Source: JACMLD01 sp039916305
GTDB lineage: Bacteria; Bacteroidota; Bacteroidia; Chitinophagales; Chitinophagaceae
Direction of reading: 5' to 3'
Length of the DNA stretch: 64,000 bases
NCBI GenBank assembly: GCA_039916305.1
Contig: JBDSLR010000040.1
Span: forward strand, 1-64,000
Positions 63,065 through 64,000 of this stretch are shown piece by piece (the first letter of the stretch is position 1; each line of letters begins with the position of its first letter). Under the pieces are notes generated by a model that ran no database searches, was not told where the DNA came from, and was given only the letters and a program-made list of their open reading frames with translations. Both the position numbers and the translations under genes were made by a program.

Positions 63065-63883
63065 ATGAACAGGCGCGACTTTATCCGGTACACAACGCCG
63101 GTAATTGTATTGCTGGCCAACGGCAATATTATACAGGCCAGTGAACTGGATCCATATGAGTGGACAAAGCGTAAAATAAAATTACGCTTTGCAGTAGCGT
63201 CTGACGGGCATTATGGCGAGCCTAAAACCGATTACGATAATTATTTTGCTACGATGGTGGAGCAAGTCAATGAGGCACATGCTATTAATCCTTTTGCTTT
63301 TTGTATGATAAACGGCGACATCGTTCATAACGACAAAACCTTGTATCCCGCCGCCAAAGCCCATCTGGATAAGTTGCAAACACCTTATTATGTAAGCCAG
63401 GGCAATCATGATCATGTAACGCCCGAAGAATGGAAGAACATATGGAGTATGCCGGTAAACCATGATTTCAGTATTAAGAAGAATTCTTTTTTAATTGCCA
63501 CTACATCAGATGAGAAAGGAACGTATTTATGTCCGGATGTGCAATGGATAGCTGCTAAACTGGAAGAACACAAAAAGCAGGAGCACGTATTTATCTTCTT
63601 GCATATTAACCCGGGTAAACAAACAGCCAATGCGATAGATTGCCCGGAACTGTTCGGGGTGCTGGCAAAGTATACCAATGTAAAAGCTGTTTTTAACGGG
63701 CATGATCACGACGAGGAAGGCATCAAAACAAAAAATAATATCCCTTTTATTTTTGATGCACATTTTGGCGGCAGCTGGGGCACCGCTTACCGTGGCTTCC
63801 GGGTAGTAGAACTGCTGAAAGATAATTCCCTGGTAACCTATATCATGAACCCGCTGGAGCGGATTAATGAGGCAACACTATAA
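63065..63883 (+). CDS. Exported metallophosphoesterase
   Basis: The 272-residue protein opens with a Tat-like signal (NRRDFIRYTTPVIVLLANGN) and has the calcineurin-like metal-binding motifs in order: D47 and H49 in VASDGHYG, D85 in NGDIVHND, N114 and H115 in QGNHDHV, a His in FLHINPG and the final GHDHDEEG. The family hydrolyses phosphoesters with two metal ions. The substrate is unknown. It lies 38 bases after the GH95-like gene, which suggests that it is the last member of the cluster seen here. Confidence 0.92.
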   Translation: MNRRDFIRYTTPVIVLLANGNIIQASELDPYEWTKRKIKLRFAVASDGHYGEPKTDYDNYFATMVEQVNEAHAINPFAFCMINGDIVHNDKTLYPAAKAHLDKLQTPYYVSQGNHDHVTPEEWKNIWSMPVNHDFSIKKNSFLIATTSDEKGTYLCPDVQWIAAKLEEHKKQEHVFIFLHINPGKQTANAIDCPELFGVLAKYTNVKAVFNGHDHDEEGIKTKNNIPFIFDAHFGGSWGTAYRGFRVVELLKDNSLVTYIMNPLERINEATL

Positions 63884-63939
63884 GAAATTGCTGATGTATG
63901 AAGGTGGGATGTAGCGCTTTCTTTTACCATAACATACTT

Positions 63940-64000
63940 ATGAATTCTTTATATCTCAGCATTCCGCAATCGGCAATGCCTGTTTATTCCCCCTTAAAAC
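63940..64000 (+). CDS. Possible start of a further gene, cut by the window end
   Basis: An ATG at 63940 opens a frame (MNSLYLSIPQSAMPVYSPLK) that stays open to the last base. About 56 bases separate it from the metallophosphoesterase stop codon. Twenty codons are too few to identify a family or to be sure that the frame is real. Confidence 0.3.
   Translation, partial: MNSLYLSIPQSAMPVYSPLK

Noticed and set aside
1..64000. tRNA, rRNA, CRISPR, transposase or phage genes
   Set aside because: I looked for TTCGA-type T-loops, regular repeat-spacer arrays and transposase motifs on both strands and saw none; small or degenerate cases could be missed by eye.

Overview
The window comes from a member of the Bacteroidota, most likely Chitinophagaceae/Chitinophagales. 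The evidence is a complete gldKLMN block (type IX secretion core) and gldFG, T9SS type A sorting domains, a MurF-alanine racemase fusion, Bacteroidota-only families (DUF4271, DUF4783, haem_bd), short leaders with TAnnTTTG -7 boxes, and AT-rich intergenic DNA without Shine-Dalgarno sequences. I saw no rRNA, tRNA, CRISPR array, insertion sequence or phage gene.

Layout. 1-9950: the end of a TolC-like gene and an HlyD/MacA-type adaptor, gpsA, divergent hemW and a BamA/TamA-like outer-membrane protein, DUF4271 with hemD, and a YyaL-type thioredoxin-fold protein. 10034-15055: the gldKLMN operon, with a clear promoter and a clear terminator. 15168-22259 (minus strand): uvrC with an upstream lipoprotein gene, an ECF sigma factor followed by a membrane-anchored beta-barrel protein, then gpmI and a haem-binding protein. 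22430-31285: DUF4783, nadC, a SUI1-like factor, a CDGSH/Fer4_19 iron-sulfur protein, isocitrate dehydrogenase, apaG and mfd. 31352-38967: a GNAT enzyme, gldFG, TerC, murF-alr and lspA. 39110-48600: a lipoprotein, two large T9SS cargo proteins (one a sugar dehydrogenase), a small secreted protein sharing a domain with both, and fumC.

48842-63883 is the most unusual part: eight co-directional exported proteins with a Planctomycetes-like flavour and no SusC/SusD pair. They are a GH29 alpha-L-fucosidase, a clan GH-D-like TIM-barrel protein, a PSCyt1/DUF1549/DUF1553 dihaem protein carrying a CBM6-like insert, a DUF1501 protein, a Tat-exported sugar isomerase/epimerase-like protein, a DUF2231-cytochrome-LRR membrane protein, a divergent GH95-like enzyme, and a metallophosphoesterase. 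I infer an extracytoplasmic system for fucose-containing glycans in which haem proteins may take electrons from sugar oxidation.

How the parts connect: GldKLMN belongs to the machine that would export the T9SS cargo at 41-46 kb; LspA processes the many lipoproteins, including GldK; UvrC and Mfd both act in nucleotide excision repair; the ECF sigma/barrel pair looks like a self-contained envelope-sensing unit. Three copies of an imperfect inverted repeat and one triple short palindrome array lie between genes.
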